In this document: piece by piece, positions 1 to 9,219 of the stretch
Numbering within the stretch: the stretch's first letter is position 1
How the letters are laid out: each line of letters starts with the position of its first letter
DNA from: Bacteroidota bacterium
GTDB taxonomy: Bacteria > Bacteroidota > Ignavibacteria > UBA10030 > UBA6906
DNA length: 64,000 nucleotides
NCBI GenBank assembly: GCA_019637975.1
Contig: JAHBUR010000007.1
Coordinates: 1 to 64,000, forward strand
Direction: 5' to 3'
The notes under the pieces: model-generated
Database searches by the model: none
Seen by the model: only the letters and a program-made list of their open reading frames with translations
Told to the model about the DNA's origin: nothing
Translations under genes and position numbers: made by a program

Positions 1-1
1 C

Positions 2-187
2 AATGGAGTTGAAATGCACGGCAACGGCGTCATCGATCAACAAATTGTCACCTTTGATTTCGGAGCAAGCGGATACACCCTCGGCCGTGCGCAAATGATT
101 CTCTCCGACAATGGAAGGGAAATGCGTGGGACCCTCTTCATACCCCTTACAGGCGCGTCCGAGAATGTTGTTCTTCGAAAGCGGTAG
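2..187 (+). CDS. C-terminal end of an unidentified protein (partial)
   Basis: An open frame runs from the window edge to a TAG at 185-187 and gives 61 residues ending in LRKR. The composition (GASGYTLGRAQ, then a short beta-rich segment) looks like the end of a globular or secreted protein, but no family is recognised. The start lies outside the window. No obvious terminator separates it from the TetR operon promoter. Reading frame continuity is the only evidence. Confidence 0.5.
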   Translation, partial: NGVEMHGNGVIDQQIVTFDFGASGYTLGRAQMILSDNGREMRGTLFIPLTGASENVVLRKR

Positions 188-257
188 TTTCAGACTTTTT
201 TTCTCACACCTACACAAACATGTCTACGTTTGGCTGCAACATCTGATATATCCTGCC

Positions 258-282
258 GTACTAACTGACCGTCAGTCAGTAC
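258..282. promoter_or_regulatory. Palindromic operator, probable TetR-family binding site
   Basis: A 25-base near-perfect palindrome has core ACTGAC-C-GTCAGT and flanks GTACT/AGTAC, with one mismatch between the arms. It lies about 35 bases upstream of a -35 box and 110 bases upstream of the TetR gene. This fits autoregulation of the efflux operon. The binding protein is inferred from position. Confidence 0.6.
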
Positions 283-314
283 CTTTACTAAAGTAAATTT
301 AATCTATCTTCGTA

Positions 315-343
315 TTGACAAATGGCTCGTCTTAAGCTATATT
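315..343 (+). promoter_or_regulatory. Sigma70-type promoter of the efflux operon
   Basis: TTGACA at 315-320 and TATATT at 338-343 are separated by exactly 17 bases. The initiation point would fall near 350, inside the second operator-like site and about 40 bases before the TetR start. Confidence 0.7.
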
Positions 344-356
344 TGAACCCATTAAA

Positions 357-372
357 TGACTATCAGTCAGTA
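357..372. promoter_or_regulatory. Second operator-like site at the transcription start
   Basis: TGACT-ATC-AGTCA is a short palindrome whose right side continues as TCAGTCAGTA, the same half-site as in the 258-282 palindrome. It sits just after the -10 box, where a bound repressor would block initiation. Confidence 0.45.
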
Positions 373-393
373 AATAGATTGGAGTAAATGGCA

Positions 394-1080
394 ATGGGCA
401 TAATTGAGCGAAAAGAGCGGGAAAAAGAACATCGCCGCGAAGAAATAGTAACGGCGGCTGAAAAAATCTTCTTTGAAAAAGGTCTTGCGACAGCCACAAT
501 GGACGAAATTGCAGAGGCCGCAGAACTGAGCAAAGGGACTCTGTATCTCTACTACAAGAGCAAAGAAGACCTCTACCTTGCAGTGGCAATGCGAGGCTCG
601 GAAATCATGTACAACATGTTTCTCGAAGCGACATCCCCCGAAAAATCCACGATTGAAAGAGTTGTCGGCCTTGGAGATGCATACTACCGGTTCTTCAAAG
701 AGAATCCCGACTACTTCAGAATGTACCAGTACTTCGACAATGCACAGTTCCACAGACAAGTATCGGAAGACATGCTCGGCAGCTGTGCGGCAAAGGATCA
801 GCGAGTTTGGGATCTCGTTATCGGGTTGATTCAACAGGGAATTGATGAAGGATTGTTTGATGCAGGCCTCGACGCAAAACAGGCGGCAATTATTCTCTGG
901 GCAAACGGCAATGCCATCATGCGATTGATGGACCGGGAGGATACCTACTTTACGGAACATATGAAGCTGGATCTGGAAGCGACATTGCAGAAAGCATACC
1001 AGTTGATTCTCGAAGGAATGATGACCAAGAAAGGAAAGACAAAATATCATGCAATCAGAAAGGTTGAGGTGGAAGACTGA
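394..1080 (+). CDS. TetR/AcrR family transcriptional regulator
   Basis: About 228 residues, the usual TetR length. The N-terminal HTH covers roughly residues 15-60: a helix with EKIFFEKG, then [25 protein letters not shown], which contains the family hallmark GTLYxYYxSKEDL. The C-terminal helical ligand domain is not specific. ATG at 394 is preferred because GGAG at 381-384 is 9 bases upstream; an in-frame ATG at 388 is too close to it. It is first in a TolC-adaptor-RND operon, and palindromes flank its promoter. A role as local repressor of the pump, relieved by a substrate, is inferred from context. Confidence 0.9.
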   Translation: MGIIERKEREKEHRREEIVTAAEKIFFEKGLATATMDEIAEAAELSKGTLYLYYKSKEDLYLAVAMRGSEIMYNMFLEATSPEKSTIERVVGLGDAYYRFFKENPDYFRMYQYFDNAQFHRQVSEDMLGSCAAKDQRVWDLVIGLIQQGIDEGLFDAGLDAKQAAIILWANGNAIMRLMDREDTYFTEHMKLDLEATLQKAYQLILEGMMTKKGKTKYHAIRKVEVED

Positions 1081-1081
1081 A

Positions 1082-2404
1082 ATGAAGAAGCTGTTCTTTA
1101 TACTTCTCGTGTTCGTCGGCATTACGACAGCGCAAGCACAACAAACGATTGAATTGACCGTCGAGAGAGCGATCACACTTGCGCTCGACAACAGCAAAGC
1201 GCTGCACGCGTCGCTCATGCGGTTGAACTACGCGGATGCAAAATCCTCGGAGGTCAATACGTCACGACTGCCCAATCTAAAATTCGTCGGCGGGTATACA
1301 CGTCTCAGCGACGTGCCGCCATTTGCCGTGACGTTGCCGCAACAACTCGGCGGAAACTCGTTTACGCTGGCTCCATCTGTTCTGAACAACTATGCAATGA
1401 AAGTCAGCTTGGAACAACCTCTCTTTGCCGGCTTCAAGCTCTCGGCGGTCTCGGCAGCGGCTGATTATTCAGCAAAGGCTTCCGAGCAGGAGTTCGCCCG
1501 CAGCAAATCGGATTTGATCTACAATACCAGAGCGGCATACTGGAATCTGTTCAAGGCGAGGGAGTTGAAGAAGGTCACCGACGAGAACGTCGAGCAAGTC
1601 AAGGCTCATCTTAAGGATGTCGAATTCATGCTCCAGCAGGGGATGGCGACAACAAGTGATGTGTTGAATGTTCAGGTTCAGCTTTCGGATGCTCAGCTCC
1701 GTCAGATTGAGGCGAACAACAATGTGCAACTGGCAATGATTTCGCTGAACAACACAATTGGCATTCCGTTGCAGACAAACATTGTCATTGACTCGGATAT
1801 CAACCACACGACGCAGGCAACGTACACAAATCTAAACTCCATTATCGGGAAGGCGATGGACGCTCGTCCGGAGTTGAAGGCAATGGAGTATCGGGTGAAA
1901 GCAACGGAAGCTGGAGTCACGGCCGCAAAGGCCGGTTGGTGGCCGCAGATTTTCCTGAGCGCCAACTACAACTACAACCGGCCGAACCAACGCATTCAGC
2001 CTGCGCAGGATATTTTCAAGGACACGTGGGATGTAACGCTGGGCGTTTCGCTCGATATCTGGAATTGGGGCAAGACACTCCATCAGACCGATCAGGCGAG
2101 CGCGCAGTACGAGGAGGCGAAAGATGGTTTTGCGCAGGTTCGTGACCAGGTGACGCTCGAAATCACTCAGGCCTTTCTGAATCTAAACCAGGCAAAGGAG
2201 CGGACGGTTGTTGCGGAGAAAGGTGTTCAGCAGGCGCAGGAGAGCTACCGTGTCACCAACAACCGCTTCAAAGAGGGTCTCGCGCAAAACAGTGACATGC
2301 TCGATGCGGAAGTCGCCCTCCTCACGGCGAAGACAAAGTACACGCAGGCACTTGTTGATCATGAGCTTGCCGAAGCGTGGCTGCTGCGCGCTATCGGCGG
2401 ATAA
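1082..2404 (+). CDS. TolC-family outer membrane efflux protein
   Basis: About 440 residues. The signal peptide is roughly residues 1-20, with cleavage after AQA. Two outer-membrane-efflux repeats follow, with long Ala/Gln-rich helices and motifs such as NxxRAAYWNLF and GLAQNSDMLDAEVALL near the C-terminus. It would form the trimeric outer-membrane channel and periplasmic tunnel of a tripartite pump. ATG at 1082 starts one base after the TetR stop, with GAGGTGG just upstream; an earlier in-frame ATG at 1049 would overlap the regulator and lacks a signal peptide. The gene is followed by adaptor and RND permease genes on the same strand. Two other RND permeases in the window (52785, 56111) have no TolC of their own and might share this one. 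Confidence 0.93.
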   Translation: MKKLFFILLVFVGITTAQAQQTIELTVERAITLALDNSKALHASLMRLNYADAKSSEVNTSRLPNLKFVGGYTRLSDVPPFAVTLPQQLGGNSFTLAPSVLNNYAMKVSLEQPLFAGFKLSAVSAAADYSAKASEQEFARSKSDLIYNTRAAYWNLFKARELKKVTDENVEQVKAHLKDVEFMLQQGMATTSDVLNVQVQLSDAQLRQIEANNNVQLAMISLNNTIGIPLQTNIVIDSDINHTTQATYTNLNSIIGKAMDARPELKAMEYRVKATEAGVTAAKAGWWPQIFLSANYNYNRPNQRIQPAQDIFKDTWDVTLGVSLDIWNWGKTLHQTDQASAQYEEAKDGFAQVRDQVTLEITQAFLNLNQAKERTVVAEKGVQQAQESYRVTNNRFKEGLAQNSDMLDAEVALLTAKTKYTQALVDHELAEAWLLRAIGG

Positions 2405-2450
2405 TCAAGAATGTACACAACCAACCTAACACTTTATTGAAGGAGTTTGT

Positions 2451-3500
2451 ATGAGAAGGGTAAAAATCATCGGAATCGGCGTTCTCATTCTCGGAGCGAT
2501 TGTCACAATTCTCCTCTACAACAAAACGCAGATGCAGGCGAAATCAAAGACAACAATTATTACCTCGTACCCGGTATCGGTAACGAGCGTGATGAAATCC
2601 CAACTATCCGAAACCCTCTCTCTGGTCGGGACGATAGCGGCGAACAATGATGTTGCCGTTGTCTCTGAAACGCAGGGACGGGTTGTTGCCATCAATGCAG
2701 GCGTGGGCGATTTCAAATCCTCCGGCGCCGTGCTTGTGCAGATTGATGATGAACTGAAGAAGGCGGACTTCATGAAGGCGGAAGTCAACTACGAGCGGGC
2801 GAAGAAAGACGCCGAGCGGTTCAAGAGTCTGCGGGAGGAACGCGCTGCCACGGAATGGCAGAAGGAAAATGCCTGGCAGGCGTTCAAGGTTGCCGAAGCG
2901 CAATACGTCCGCTCCCGCAAAGAGTATCGCGATACGAAGATCAGCACGCCGATTGCCGGAATTGTTACCTCTCGCCCTGTTGATGTCGGCACGATGGTGC
3001 AGCCGGGCATGGTGGTGGCGAACGTCGTTGATATTTCAAAGCTGAAAGTAAAGCTGAATGTCGCCGAGCAGGACGCATTCAAATTGAAGGCCGGCGACCC
3101 CGTCGAAATTACGACTGATGTCTATCCGGGGGTGAAGTTCGCCGGAAAGATTGCCAGCATCAGTGCCAAGGCGGATGAATCCCATACCTATCCCGTCGAG
3201 ATTACGCTTCCGAACAGCAAAGAACATCCGCTGAAGGCGGGTATGTTTGGCCGGGTGAATTTCGTCTCGATGACGCGGACGGAAACGCTTGCAATTCCCC
3301 GCGAAGCCCTCATCGGCAGTGTGAAGAATCCGCAGGTCTTCGTTATTGAAAACGGAATGGCGAAGCGACGCGATCTTGTGGTGGGCGACTTGATCGGCTC
3401 GAACATTGCCGTGCTGCAAGGGTTGCGTGAAGGCGAGACTGTCGTGGTAAGCGGCCAGAACAATCTGAAGGACAGCGTTACTGTTGACATCGTGAACTGA
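2451..3500 (+). CDS. RND efflux periplasmic adaptor (membrane fusion protein)
   Basis: 349 residues. An N-terminal membrane anchor (about 7-25) is followed by a lipoyl-like domain with GRVVAINAGVGD, a short alpha-hairpin, and the second lipoyl half with TPIAGIVTSRPVDVGTMVQPG. The beta-barrel and membrane-proximal domains end near the C-terminus. It joins the inner-membrane pump to TolC. AAGGAG precedes the ATG. It lies between TolC (46 bases upstream) and the RND permease (32 bases downstream), so one operon is likely. The hairpin looks short, as in AcrA/MexA-type adaptors of the Bacteroidetes/Chlorobi group. Confidence 0.93.
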   Translation: MRRVKIIGIGVLILGAIVTILLYNKTQMQAKSKTTIITSYPVSVTSVMKSQLSETLSLVGTIAANNDVAVVSETQGRVVAINAGVGDFKSSGAVLVQIDDELKKADFMKAEVNYERAKKDAERFKSLREERAATEWQKENAWQAFKVAEAQYVRSRKEYRDTKISTPIAGIVTSRPVDVGTMVQPGMVVANVVDISKLKVKLNVAEQDAFKLKAGDPVEITTDVYPGVKFAGKIASISAKADESHTYPVEITLPNSKEHPLKAGMFGRVNFVSMTRTETLAIPREALIGSVKNPQVFVIENGMAKRRDLVVGDLIGSNIAVLQGLREGETVVVSGQNNLKDSVTVDIVN

Positions 3501-3532
3501 GCGCTTGCCGGAATCGAAAGGAAAAGAATAGA

Positions 3533-6500
3533 ATGACACTCACTGAATTATCCATCAAACGTCCGACGCTTATCGTCGTCATCTTTGCGGCGCTAACTGT
3601 CGTCGGACTCTTCAGTCTCACCCAGCTCAAGTACGAGTTGCTGCCGAAGATTACACCTCCGTTCGTTGCCATCACGACTGTGTATCCGGGTGCTTCGCCG
3701 AACGAAGTGGAAACCTCCGTCACCAAGCTGATCGAGGACGCCGTCTCCGGCATCGACAAGATTTCGACGGTGTACGGGACATCTACCGAAGGCGCTTCGT
3801 TCGTCTCCATCGAATTCACGATGTCCGCTAATGTCAACATCGCTTTGCAGGATGTTCAGCGCAAAGTCAACGAGGTTGCATCCCGATTGCCTGACGGAGC
3901 CAAGACGCCGATTGTCTCGAAGTTTGCGCTCGACGAGCTTCCCGTTCTTCGCATGGGACTGACCGCCAACATGCCGTCACGCGAGTTCTATCAACTCGTC
4001 AAAGACAAGATTCAGGCGAAGCTGGCAAAGATTGCCGGTGTCGGTCAGATAACGCTTGTCGGCGGAGACGAGCGGGAAATCAAGGTGAACATTGATGCGC
4101 AGAAACTACGTTCGTACGGACTTTCGTTGTTGCAAGTAACGCAAGCAATCAAAACCTCGAATCTCGATTTTCCTACAGGGAAAGTAAAAGAAGGTGGTCA
4201 GCAGTATATTGTCCGCATTGCCGGAAAATTTTCTTCGGTTGATGCATTGCGTGATCTTGTCGTTGCGCAGTCAAAGCAGGGCGGGGACATCAAGCTGTCG
4301 GATATTGCCGAGATTGAAGATGGGCAGAAAGAGTACTCACAAATCAGCCGCATCGACGGCAAGACGTCGATTGGCGTACTCGTGTCGAAGCAATCCGATG
4401 CCAACACTGTTGACGTAAGCGCCCTTGTGCGGAAAGAAATTCCGAACATTGAGGAACTCTACAAAGAACACGGTCTGAAGTTCGATATTGCGCAGGACGG
4501 CTCGACGTTCACGCTCGATGCAGCCAATGCTGTGAAGAAAGATTTGGCGATTGCCGTGATTCTTGTCGCTATTGTGATGCTTGCATTCCTGCACAGCATT
4601 CGCAACTCCGTCATCGTCATGATTGCGATTCCGGCTTCGCTGATCTCGACATTCATTGCAATGTATGCGTTCGGGTTGACGCTGAACCTGATGACGCTGC
4701 TCGGGCTTTCGCTTGTGGTCGGCATTCTCGTTGACGACTCGATTGTGGTGTTGGAGAATATCTACCGCCATCTCGAAAAGGGGGATGAGAAACGTGTTGC
4801 CGCGTTGAAGGGACGAAACGAAATCGGCTTTGCTGCGCTTTCGATTACGCTTGTTGACGTTGTCGTGTTCGTGCCTCTTGCGCTCGTCTCCGGCCTCGTC
4901 GGTAACATCATGCGTGAGTTTGCGCTGACGGTCGTCTTCTCGACGTTGATGAGCTTGTTCGTCTCGTTCACGATTACGCCGCTTCTCGCGTCACGCTTTG
5001 CGAAGCTCGAACATCTCACCAAAAACTCTCTGCTCGGCAAGTTCGGCGTCTGGTTCGAAGCGAAATTCGATGCGATGACCCGTTCGTATCTCCAGATTCT
5101 TAAATGGGGATTGGCAAACCGCGGCAAAGTTGTCGGGATAACAGTTGCGCTGCTGATTGCTTCGTTTGCTCTCGTGCCCCTCGGGTTTATCGGATCGGAG
5201 TTCATTGCCGTGGCAGATCGCGGCGAGTTTGCCGTTACGCTCGAATTGCCTCCCGGTTCAACCGTCGAGAATACCAACTTCATTACGCAGCAGGCCGAGC
5301 GGATGATTTCGGAAATGCCTGAAGTGCGGAAGATGTTCGTCAACGTCGGCGCTTCGAGCGACGGATTCCTTGCACAATCCTCCAACAATATCGCCGAGTT
5401 GACGGTGACGCTTGTGCCGAAGCGCGAGCGCAAGAAATCCACCGACGCTGTTGCCGACGAGATCAAGCAGAAGTTAGCCGAAATCCCCGGCGCGAAAGTC
5501 CGTGCAAATCCCATCGGCATTTTCGGGACGGCAAATCAAACGCCCATTCAGCTTGTGGTCAGCGGCACGTCGTACGAAGACGCGAGGCATGCGGCAGAAC
5601 AGGTGGCCGATGTTGTGCGGAGAATCCCCGGCACCGCCGACGTTCGTCTCTCATCGGAAGAAGGAAAGCCGGAGACACGCGTCGAGATAGATAGGCAGAA
5701 AATGGCCGCTTTTGGCCTGAATTTGGCCGAAGTCGGGCAAACGCTGCGGGTAGCCTTCAACGGCGATGACGATTCGAAATTCCGTGACGGCGACAATGAG
5801 TACGCCATCCGCATCCTGTTCGATCAGTTCGACAGGTCGAAAACTTCGGACATCGGCAGCGTCACGTTCGTGAACCGCAAGGGACAATTGATTGAGCTGA
5901 AGCAGTTCGCCGACATCTACCAGGCAACCGGCCCGACGAAGTTGCAACGCCAGGACCGGAATCCTTCGGTCACCGTGTTGTCACAGGCAGTCGGACGCCC
6001 GAGCGGAAGCATCGGGGAGGATATCAGGGCGGGACTTGCAAAGGTCACGCTGCCGCAGGGCGTCACCATTGCGTACAAAGGAGACCTGCAAAACCAGGCG
6101 GAAGGATTCGCAAGCCTCGGCCTCGCGCTGATTGCCGCTGTGTTGTTCATGTACATGATTATGGTGGCGTTGTATGATTCGTACGTCTATCCGTTCGTCG
6201 TCATGTTCTCGGTTCCGGTGGCGATGATTGGCGCGTTGCTTGCGCTCGCGCTGACGATGAAGTCGCTGAGCATCTTCTCGATACTCGGAGTTATCATGCT
6301 TGTAGGATTGGTCGGCAAGAATGCTATTCTTCTCGTTGACCGCACAAACCAAATGCGCGCAGAGGCGAACCTGAGCACGTTTGATGCGCTGATTGAAGCG
6401 GGGCAGACACGTCTGCGTCCCATCATGATGACGACGGTGGCGATGGTGTTCGGCATGCTGCCGATTGCGATGAGTACCGAAGCGGGCGCCGAGTGGAAGT

Positions 6501-6697
6501 CCGGACTTGCGTGGGCAATCATCGGCGGACTCACCAGCTCGCTGCTGCTGACGCTCGTGCTCGTGCCCGTCGTGTACATGTACGTTGACAGCTTGAAAGA
6601 AAAAATCCCCGCTCTCTTCAGGCGCGTCGCGTGGACGAGCAAGCTCTCGCTGAAGAAACGCATCCCCGATTTGCATCCGCAGTTTCAGCCGGAGTAG
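3533..6697 (+). CDS. RND multidrug efflux permease (AcrB/HAE1-like)
   Basis: 1054 residues, normal for AcrB-type pumps, with 12 membrane segments in two halves and two large periplasmic loops. The proton relay is intact: adjacent Asp401-Asp402 in TM4 (GILVDDSIVVLEN) and Lys929 in TM10 (GLVGKNAILLVD). It uses proton import to drive substrate export through the adaptor and TolC encoded just upstream. The gene is the last of the TetR-led operon and is followed by a strong terminator at 6720. Substrate is not predictable. This intact relay is a useful contrast with the permease at 52785. Confidence 0.95.
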   Translation: MTLTELSIKRPTLIVVIFAALTVVGLFSLTQLKYELLPKITPPFVAITTVYPGASPNEVETSVTKLIEDAVSGIDKISTVYGTSTEGASFVSIEFTMSANVNIALQDVQRKVNEVASRLPDGAKTPIVSKFALDELPVLRMGLTANMPSREFYQLVKDKIQAKLAKIAGVGQITLVGGDEREIKVNIDAQKLRSYGLSLLQVTQAIKTSNLDFPTGKVKEGGQQYIVRIAGKFSSVDALRDLVVAQSKQGGDIKLSDIAEIEDGQKEYSQISRIDGKTSIGVLVSKQSDANTVDVSALVRKEIPNIEELYKEHGLKFDIAQDGSTFTLDAANAVKKDLAIAVILVAIVMLAFLHSIRNSVIVMIAIPASLISTFIAMYAFGLTLNLMTLLGLSLVVGILVDDSIVVLENIYRHLEKGDEKRVAALKGRNEIGFAALSITLVDVVVFVPLALVSGLVGNIMREFALTVVFSTLMSLFVSFTITPLLASRFAKLEHLTKNSLLGKFGVWFEAKFDAMTRSYLQILKWGLANRGKVVGITVALLIASFALVPLGFIGSEFIAVADRGEFAVTLELPPGSTVENTNFITQQAERMISEMPEVRKMFVNVGASSDGFLAQSSNNIAELTVTLVPKRERKKSTDAVADEIKQKLAEIPGAKVRANPIGIFGTANQTPIQLVVSGTSYEDARHAAEQVADVVRRIPGTADVRLSSEEGKPETRVEIDRQKMAAFGLNLAEVGQTLRVAFNGDDDSKFRDGDNEYAIRILFDQFDRSKTSDIGSVTFVNRKGQLIELKQFADIYQATGPTKLQRQDRNPSVTVLSQAVGRPSGSIGEDIRAGLAKVTLPQGVTIAYKGDLQNQAEGFASLGLALIAAVLFMYMIMVALYDSYVYPFVVMFSVPVAMIGALLALALTMKSLSIFSILGVIMLVGLVGKNAILLVDRTNQMRAEANLSTFDALIEAGQTRLRPIMMTTVAMVFGMLPIAMSTEAGAEWKSGLAWAIIGGLTSSLLLTLVLVPVVYMYVDSLKEKIPALFRRVAWTSKLSLKKRIPDLHPQFQPE

Positions 6698-6719
6698 GTG
6701 GGAAGTTCCGGTTGGTGAT

Positions 6720-6753
6720 AAGCCCTGAGCGCGAAAGCGCTTGGGGCTTTTTT
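6720..6753 (+). terminator. Rho-independent terminator of the efflux operon
   Basis: A stem of about 13 pairs (AAGCCC...GCGC / GCGC...GGGCTT) around a GAAA loop is followed directly by a run of T. It lies 22 bases after the RND stop codon. From here to 7115 no gene is seen; that 360-base gap holds this terminator and the promoter at 7040. Confidence 0.85.
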
Positions 6754-7039
6754 GCTTCCGCCATTCCGAGTCTGTCACGGTTTTTGCAAATCCCCCGAGT
6801 GCCGTGACAGAACATCAACCGGTTTGCTTTGGCAATAACAACTGCCTGATTGTCGCCACAGCACACTCGGGGGCAAGTCAGTCGTACCGACCGAGGAAAG
6901 CTGTCTCTGAGGAAGCCCATTCCCGAATTTGAATCAACTGTTTCAGCCGCTGCAGCAGATTTGTTTTGCTCCCGAAACCCCAAATGCTTGATATTTGGCC
7001 TTTTCTTGACGATCGGGTGAGAGTGGCCAAGATTTTAAC

Positions 7040-7068
7040 TTGACATTGTGTCGTGTGGATGTTACCAT
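7040..7068 (+). promoter_or_regulatory. Sigma70-type promoter before the YCF48-like gene
   Basis: TTGACA at 7040-7045 and TACCAT at 7063-7068 are separated by 17 bases. The first ATG with a good ribosome site, 7115, is about 40 bases downstream of the expected start point. Confidence 0.55.
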
Positions 7069-7114
7069 TCAAACGCCTGACAGTTCATCTCTACAATACC
7101 TGATGGAGGATGCT

Positions 7115-8407
7115 ATGGCACGTTTGGTACTGTCTCTCGCCGTTTTGCTTTCCTTTCCGCTCGCCTCACTTGCACAATGGTTGCAACAAGTTTCACCTTC
7201 CACCGAACTCTTATGGAAGATCAGATTCACGGATGCTGCGAATGGCTGGATCGTCGGTCAAACAAGACTTTACCGGACAACCGATGGTGGACAGAGTTGG
7301 AGTCCGAAAGACACCGTTATGAATCTGGGTTCCCTGCGTGCACTCAGCGGAGATGTTGCGATCTACTGCGAAGGGTGGCTGGGAACCGGCCCCAATCGCG
7401 GTATCCGGAAAACCACGGATGGGGGTTCGAGTTGGCGCTCCGTTGATACTGCACGTTATGTATATAATGACGCAAAATTCCCCACACCACAAATCGGGTA
7501 TGCCGCGGGCCGCGAAGCTTCGACCCAGCAGTACGTTCCTGCCATTCGCAAAACAACTGATGGGGGTGAAACCTGGGCGACAATCTTCAGCCTGAACGGC
7601 GGGGTTGATTTTCAAGCAGTTTCGTTTCTCGACCCAGACAATGGTTGGGCCATGACGTATTCTCCTGCGCTGATCTATCGCACCACAAATGCAGGAGCAG
7701 TTTGGACATTTCAGGATACCGTGGGCTTGTACAACGGCACAACCTATCCAATGAGAGATCTTGCATTTACAACGTTGGACAGCGGATGGGCTGTAGGTGG
7801 TATTGCGGGGACGTCCGTGATCTCCAAAACTACCAACGGGGGACAATCATGGATCCATTCAAGCGGGATTTCCAACACGATTCAGGAGATCGCGATGATA
7901 AACTCCCGGGTTGGATGGATTGTGGGGAGGGTGTGGAATGCTCCGCCACAACGAACAACGGACGGAGGAGTCACATGGCATGTGCAAAGCACTTCGCCAA
8001 ACCTCCCCGCGGGCGGATCAGGAATCTATTCGATCAGTATGCTGGATGAGAACAACGGGTGGCTTATCTTCAATCCACAAGGACGAGTGTACAAAACCAC
8101 GAACGGTGGCGCAACATCTGTGGAAAACAACGAAGTACTTCCGTCAGCAATTCAGCTTTTTCAAAACTATCCCAATCCTTTCAACCCGGGTACGCATATC
8201 AAGTTCACAATTGTGCGGCAGGGATTTGTTTCACTGAAGGTGTTTGACCTATCGGGAAGAGAAGTCGCCACATTGCTTGAGCGGGATATGTCCGTCGGAG
8301 AACACTCTGTTGAATGGAAGCCGGAGAACCTTGCAAGCGGTGTGTACCTGTACCAATTGCGACATGGGGCGACTACGGAAACGAGAAAGCTTGTCCTGCT
8401 TCGGTGA
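7115..8407 (+). CDS. Secreted YCF48/BNR-like beta-propeller protein with T9SS sorting domain
   Basis: About 430 residues from ATG 7115, which has GGAGGA 4-9 bases upstream and starts a clear signal peptide ending ASLAQ. The body has repeated blades of the type GWIVGxTxxYRTTDGGxxW and KTTNGGxSW, as in YCF48/photosystem-assembly-type and sortilin-like propellers. Near residue 345 the sequence turns into NYPNPFNP, followed by KVFDLSGREVATLL and SGVYLYQL, the C-terminal sorting domain for type IX secretion or surface attachment. Role is unknown; extracellular location is the firmest inference. It is a single-gene unit between its own promoter and terminator. Confidence 0.88.
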   Translation: MARLVLSLAVLLSFPLASLAQWLQQVSPSTELLWKIRFTDAANGWIVGQTRLYRTTDGGQSWSPKDTVMNLGSLRALSGDVAIYCEGWLGTGPNRGIRKTTDGGSSWRSVDTARYVYNDAKFPTPQIGYAAGREASTQQYVPAIRKTTDGGETWATIFSLNGGVDFQAVSFLDPDNGWAMTYSPALIYRTTNAGAVWTFQDTVGLYNGTTYPMRDLAFTTLDSGWAVGGIAGTSVISKTTNGGQSWIHSSGISNTIQEIAMINSRVGWIVGRVWNAPPQRTTDGGVTWHVQSTSPNLPAGGSGIYSISMLDENNGWLIFNPQGRVYKTTNGGATSVENNEVLPSAIQLFQNYPNPFNPGTHIKFTIVRQGFVSLKVFDLSGREVATLLERDMSVGEHSVEWKPENLASGVYLYQLRHGATTETRKLVLLR

Positions 8408-8431
8408 GGCATCGCGTTTCTTGAGAAACTC

Positions 8432-8462
8432 AACCCCGGACTTAATGGTTCGGGGTTTTTGT
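8432..8462 (+). terminator. Rho-independent terminator
   Basis: AACCCCGGAC and GTTCGGGGTT form a stem of about 10 pairs with one mismatch and a 6-base loop, followed by TTTTTG. It lies 25 bases after the YCF48-like gene. Confidence 0.8.
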
Positions 8463-8523
8463 TTTCACTCCCATTATCGCGTATATTCGCGTGACTTCTT
8501 TTAGACTAAAAAGCTTCAACCTC

Positions 8524-9216
8524 ATGCAAAAATCAGTTCTCATCGTTGACGACGAAAAAGACATCATTGACATGCTCAAGTACAATCTTGAGAAGGAAGG
8601 GTACAAAGTAGTCAGTGCCCGCGACGGCAGGAAAGCAGTGGAGCAGGCGAAGCAACTGCCCGACCTGATTGTACTTGATGTTATGATGCCGGAGATGGAT
8701 GGTTGGGAGGTGTGCAAGCAGCTCAAACGGGATGCGAAGACGGCGGCAATTCCGGTTCTGTTTCTGACGGCGAAGGGGACGGAGTTCGATGAGGTGCTCG
8801 GTCTCGAGTTGGGTGCCGATGACTACATCGTGAAGCCGGTTGCCGTCCGGACGCTTCTTGCTCGTGTGAAAACGGCTCTGCGCCGCAAGGAGAATGCAGC
8901 GACAGATCTTGCATCTCACGCCAATGAGATTCTCCGAGTGGACAAGCTGGAGATCAATGTCCCCAACTATACTGCCTCGGTCGGTAACAAGGAAATCACA
9001 CTGACGCGGAAGGAGTTCGAGACGCTCGTCTATCTTGCCCGCAACCGCGGCCGCGTGATGACGCGGGAAGTGTTGCTGAATGTTGTGTGGGGGCAGGACG
9101 TGCGGGTCGTTGACCGCACGGTGGATGTGCATATCAGCAAGATCCGCGAGAAACTCGGCGCTTACGGCGACTACATCGAAACGGTGAAGGGTGTCGGCTA
9201 CAGAATGAAAGCGTAA
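8524..9216 (+). CDS. phoB: Phosphate regulon response regulator (OmpR/PhoB family)
   Basis: 230 residues. The receiver domain (about 1-118) has Asp9 and Asp10, phosphoacceptor Asp52 in VLDVMMPEMDGW, a conserved Thr in FLTAKG and Lys in YIVKP. The winged-helix domain (about 130-230) has LTRKEFETLVYLARN and VDRTVDVHISKIREKLG. Start at ATG 8524 is chosen over 8491 because the receiver domain begins at once. The sensor kinase starts 4 bases after the stop. The name PhoB rests on the pst genes downstream and on Pho-box-like repeats at 11447 and 16370. PhoP-like regulators have the same architecture. Confidence 0.88.
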   Translation: MQKSVLIVDDEKDIIDMLKYNLEKEGYKVVSARDGRKAVEQAKQLPDLIVLDVMMPEMDGWEVCKQLKRDAKTAAIPVLFLTAKGTEFDEVLGLELGADDYIVKPVAVRTLLARVKTALRRKENAATDLASHANEILRVDKLEINVPNYTASVGNKEITLTRKEFETLVYLARNRGRVMTREVLLNVVWGQDVRVVDRTVDVHISKIREKLGAYGDYIETVKGVGYRMKA

Positions 9217-9219
9217 TCC

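Noticed and set aside
5981-6778. 265-codon minus-strand open frame across the RND permease
   Set aside because: It is antisense to a certain RND coding region, is rich in His/Arg/Gln and has no domain; it is a shadow of GC-biased codons.
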